Assembly: GCA_964236495.1 (NCBI GenBank)
Contig: CAXSBR010000047.1
Span: 1 to 8,132 of the forward strand
Source: CAXSBR01 sp964236495
GTDB taxonomy: Bacteria; Actinomycetota; Actinomycetes; Mycobacteriales; Jatrophihabitantaceae
Length of the DNA: 8,132 nt
Direction of reading: 5' to 3'
The translations under genes were made by a program, and so were the position numbers. Below, piece by piece: positions 6,377 through 8,132 of this stretch. Below the pieces are notes generated by a model. The model saw nothing but the letters and a program-made list of their open reading frames with translations. It did not search any database and was not told the DNA's origin. Positions within the stretch are counted from its first letter, which is position 1; every line of letters starts with the position of its first letter.

Positions 6377-6769
6377 CTACCTCACGACGGTGATGCTCAA
6401 AACATGGGCGGTAGCCAGGTGAATGAGGCCCATCGCGGCGGGCAGCACCGCCATCGGGGGGTTGCGCTGCCATAGGCCAAGGCCGGCGTCGAGCAGCTGA
6501 ACAATTCCAGCTGCTCGCAGCAGCTCTGGCGCCGGGCGCCCGCCGCGGGCCAGCCCGACAAGCAGCGGGGCGGTGCGCCCGCAAGTGCGCACCGCCGAGG
6601 ACGCGGCCCAAAACCGCGTCAGCGGACTCACCGTGGAGCCCGGCTGTACGTAGCCGGGACGAATCAACCCCACGACGGCGAACACCGCCGACGCCGAGGC
6701 GCCCACGGCGCTGGCCGTGAGCAGGGCACCGCGGGCTTGACGGCCGGTTCGAGTTTCTGATTGCGCCAC
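6377..6769 (-). CDS. Small predicted membrane protein of unknown function
   Basis: A 130-residue protein starting at GTG, with a polar N-terminus (1-13, rich in Arg/Thr/Gln) followed by hydrophobic stretches at about 15-36, 52-74 (weaker, containing RTCGRTAP), 83-100 and 104-127. This suggests three or four membrane helices. Alternating Gly/Ala/Leu composition and conserved-looking turns (RPGYVQPGS, WQRNPP) make it look like a genuine gene rather than a shadow frame. I do not recognise the family; it resembles the many small DUF-type membrane proteins of actinomycetes. The start is supported by a -10 element exactly six bases upstream. It stands alone on the minus strand, facing the end of the second tetR, so no operon partner is visible. 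Confidence 0.7.
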   Translation of the reverse strand: MAQSETRTGRQARGALLTASAVGASASAVFAVVGLIRPGYVQPGSTVSPLTRFWAASSAVRTCGRTAPLLVGLARGGRPAPELLRAAGIVQLLDAGLGLWQRNPPMAVLPAAMGLIHLATAHVLSITVVR

Positions 6770-6775
6770 CGCTGA

Positions 6776-6781
6776 AGCCTA
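6776..6781 (-). promoter_or_regulatory. -10 element of the small membrane protein gene (leaderless)
   Basis: On the minus strand TAGGCT (TANNNT) is followed by six bases and the GTG at 6769. A moderate -35 candidate, TTGCTT, lies 16 bases further upstream. The geometry is identical to three other promoters in this window. Confidence 0.5.
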
Positions 6782-6934
6782 AAGGTTTGCCGATCTGAAG
6801 CAACGCTCTCGCCTTATGCTGACCGGTCATCGACAGCCACACGGCGTGATCCGCCGCTGACGGACAGCGAGGGGCAGGGGCGATCTCGATGCTGGCCCAC
6901 CTCTGATCGACGATCGCGGACACCGACCGCGGAC

Positions 6935-7018
6935 CGCGTCTTGAATTCGGCGCTGGCCGCGTTCGCCCCGCTCGGATACCGCATGAGCTCCATGGAGGAG
7001 GTGGCACGGGTGGCGGAG
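6935..7018 (+). pseudogene. Remnant of a TetR-type DNA-binding domain
   Basis: The frame reads RVLNSALAAFAPLGYRMSSM followed by EEVARVAE, which matches the first two helices of TetR proteins (pattern R-hydrophobic-L-x-x-AL-x-x-F-x-x-x-GYR-x-x-S-x-EEVAR-x-A). The recognition helix that should follow is absent: after 7018 the frame turns into Gln/Arg-rich sequence and stops. One missing G near 7013-7018 would restore an AGV sequence as in intact proteins, so a frameshift is possible. No start or ribosome-binding site is visible. Short matches of this kind can mislead, hence moderate confidence. Confidence 0.4.
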
Positions 7019-7025
7019 TTCGTTG

Positions 7026-7061
7026 CAGCAGGTGATCGGCAGCGCGAACGGCAACCTGCTG
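7026..7061. repeat. 8-bp inverted repeat with 20-base spacer
   Basis: CAGCAGGT at 7026-7033 and ACCTGCTG at 7054-7061 are perfectly complementary. It lies inside the degenerate stretch and has no clear promoter or gene end beside it. Possible hairpin or chance. Confidence 0.35.
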
Positions 7062-7171
7062 AAGGTCGCGAAGGGCAATGGGTCGATGAGGTGACACACC
7101 CATGACGACCAACAGGAGACGTCCCTGTTCCTGCGCGGGTGAGCTGACGATCCAGCTCCGGCTCCAGCGAC

Positions 7172-7300
7172 GTGCACCCGCTCAAGCCGGGTGATTTGTT
7201 CGGCGTCTTTTGCGCCGTGGGGCACTGCCCGCCGGCGAAGGAGGAAGGCTCACTTGTGCTGTTGTCGGACGGGAAGCAACTCAAACGCCGCGGCTGGTAA
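7172..7300 (+). CDS. Possible 42-residue ORF or truncated gene tail
   Basis: From GTG 7172 the frame reads HPLKPGDLFGVFCAVGHCPP and ends KRRGW at the stop 7298-7300. It has two cysteines and balanced composition with a proper C-terminal look, unlike the neighbouring frames. There is no ribosome-binding site, and the same frame is open only from 7148. It could be the 3' end of a lost gene. I recognise no family; it may also be non-coding. Confidence 0.25.
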   Translation: MHPLKPGDLFGVFCAVGHCPPAKEEGSLVLLSDGKQLKRRGW

Positions 7301-7400
7301 GCCGGCGTGAACTGATGGGCCTTCCGTCGACACGAGCCAACTGACGGGTATCTGCACCCGGGACCTGCTGGGGCCAATACCCCCTGTGGTTGGCAGCTGG

Positions 7401-7880
7401 TTATGTTCGTGTGTGAGCGCTGGGAAGCGTGCTGGCGTGGTTGGGGCGGGTTAATCCGGTGCAGCCGGCGTCTGCTGCGGCTGTGGTCAGCAACTGGAAC
7501 AGAACGGTCAAGTCGGAGGCGGGTAACTTGCCGATCGTTGCGGCAAGAACTTCGTTGAGGATGTCAGCGCCAGCCGTGCGTACCGCTTCACCTTCTGAGG
7601 TCAGTTGGTGTTGCACCGCTCGTCCGGGGCCGGATAACCGTTGCAGAAGGTTGCGGTCGATCATGCGTACAGCCAGGGTGCCGATGGACTGGTCGGTTTG
7701 GGAGGTCAGCTGAGCGAGTTCATGTAACGACGCGTCGGGGTGGGCGTAAAGCTGGCGCAGCACATCCCATTGGGCCAATGACACACCCAGTGCTGCGAGC
7801 TTGTGGTTGGCGCATCGGTGATGGCGCCATTGCAGCTTCCTGACCGCCAGTCCGACGTCTTGCAGTGACGGTTGCTCCAT
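7401..7880 (-). CDS. MarR-family winged-helix transcriptional regulator
   Basis: A 159-residue protein of usual MarR length. N-terminal helices (about 5-32) belong to the dimer interface. SLAQWDVLRQLYAHPDASLHELAQL leads into the helix-turn-helix at about 52-77, with recognition helix TDQSIGTLAVRMIDRNLLQRL. A wing follows around 82-96 (SGPGRAVQHQLTSEG), where the usual Asp-x-Arg motif is altered to Gly-Pro-Gly-Arg. The C-terminal helix spans about 100-138, then a polar tail. The start at 7880 is supported by GGAGGAGG at 7891-7898, ten bases upstream. There is no adjacent target gene inside the window; MarR proteins usually control themselves or a neighbour, and whatever lies divergently may be cut off by the insertion-sequence end at about 8080. 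Confidence 0.9.
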   Translation of the reverse strand: MEQPSLQDVGLAVRKLQWRHHRCANHKLAALGVSLAQWDVLRQLYAHPDASLHELAQLTSQTDQSIGTLAVRMIDRNLLQRLSGPGRAVQHQLTSEGEAVRTAGADILNEVLAATIGKLPASDLTVLFQLLTTAAADAGCTGLTRPNHASTLPSAHTRT

Positions 7881-7981
7881 CTGGTGTTCGCCTCCTCCAA
7901 ATCAGTGTTGGTCATGGATGCCGTCGGGTCCTGCAGACTGTTGACCTTGGCCGATGTGGGTACTGGCGCAGGTGTAAGAGA

Positions 7982-7987
7982 TGTCAA
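7982..7987 (-). promoter_or_regulatory. Candidate -35 box upstream of the MarR gene
   Basis: The minus strand reads a perfect TTGACA about 100 bases before the MarR start. No convincing -10 at 16-18 bases was found, so this is tentative; if used, the transcript would have a leader of some 70 bases with a good ribosome-binding site. Confidence 0.3.
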
Positions 7988-8079
7988 GAGGCGTTCCCAC
8001 CGCCTGTTCGGTCGGAATCGCGTTGAAGAGCGCCGCTGTCACCGGCCGGCATTTAGTGCTCGACCTCGTTCGTGGCTTG

Positions 8080-8132
8080 TGTCAACGGCCAAGTTGAGGT
8101 CCCCGCTGGTGGCCAAGTGAAAGTCCCCACCC
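8080..8132. mobile_element. Probable terminal repeat region of an IS21-family element
   Basis: Two 18-bp direct repeats, GGCCAAGTTGAGGTCCCC (8087-8104) and GGCCAAGTGAAAGTCCCC (8111-8128), match at 15 of 18 positions and are spaced 24 bp apart. They follow a TGT at about 8080. Multiple short repeats inside a TGT-tipped end are typical of IS21-family (istA/istB) elements, and this GGCCAAGT...GTCCCC type resembles actinobacterial members as I remember them. The transposase genes would lie beyond 8132. The exact tip (8078 or 8080) and the presence of a complete element cannot be judged here. Confidence 0.6.

Larger units (their letters stand above)
6782..7400. other. Degenerate stretch without an intact gene
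   Basis: Long frames on the minus strand here lack any family character. The plus strand carries a short TetR-like fragment, a 42-codon tail-like frame (7172-7300), the GATCG-A-CGATC palindrome at 6905-6915 and an 8-bp inverted repeat (7026-7061). Together these suggest a decayed segment between the membrane protein and the MarR gene. Confidence 0.5.

Noticed and set aside
6147..7112. 321-codon minus-strand frame
   Set aside because: Overlaps the better-supported membrane protein in another frame, and is Arg/Pro/Ser-rich with no domain features.
1..8132. CRISPR arrays, tRNA, rRNA, toxin-antitoxin or phage genes
   Set aside because: No regularly spaced repeats, no cloverleaf-like stretches and no matching protein families were seen on either strand.

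Overview
The window is GC-rich, with codon use strongly biased to G/C in third positions. Several genes start at GTG and appear to lack leaders, with a TANNNT -10 element placed exactly six bases before the start codon. Together these point to an actinomycete, most likely in the Mycobacteriales (Mycobacterium/Mycolicibacterium, Rhodococcus or Gordonia type). It reads as an accessory region: small oxidoreductase genes, their local regulators, at least two decayed gene remnants, and what looks like the tip of an IS21-type insertion sequence at the right edge.

Layout. Positions 1-365 hold no convincing gene, only a small hairpin and a strong hairpin at 326-352 that probably ends the operon to its right. 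Positions 366-2990 (minus strand) form a three-gene operon. Transcribed from the right, it holds an atypical NAD(P)-binding SDR (2046-2990), a classical SDR broken by a frameshift (1124-1998), and a DltE-like SDR (366-1118). Divergent from it is a TetR regulator (3104-3670). The space between carries two copies of one imperfect palindrome, placed symmetrically around position 3063.5. Positions 3671-4582 are a graveyard that includes a decayed SDR (about 4180-4520). Positions 4583-5488 (minus) encode an intact classical SDR, divergent from a second TetR regulator (5538-6146). Their 49-bp gap holds a perfect 15-bp palindrome on the SDR's -35 box. Positions 6377-6769 (minus) encode a small membrane protein. 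Positions 6782-7400 are degenerate and include a likely TetR DNA-binding-domain remnant. Positions 7401-7880 (minus) encode a MarR-type regulator. Positions 8080-8132 carry tandem 18-bp repeats like those at IS21-family ends.

How it works together. The main theme is two separately regulated modules, each a TetR repressor divergent from one or more SDR oxidoreductases with its operator in the shared promoter. Such pairs usually respond to a small hydrophobic or carbonyl-containing ligand, and the SDRs probably reduce or oxidise it or a relative; the substrates cannot be read from sequence. The broken middle gene, the SDR and TetR remnants and the IS end suggest a region under active turnover. 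I see no phage, CRISPR, tRNA, rRNA or defence system. The most interesting signals are regulatory: the nested dual operator and the repeated leaderless-promoter geometry.
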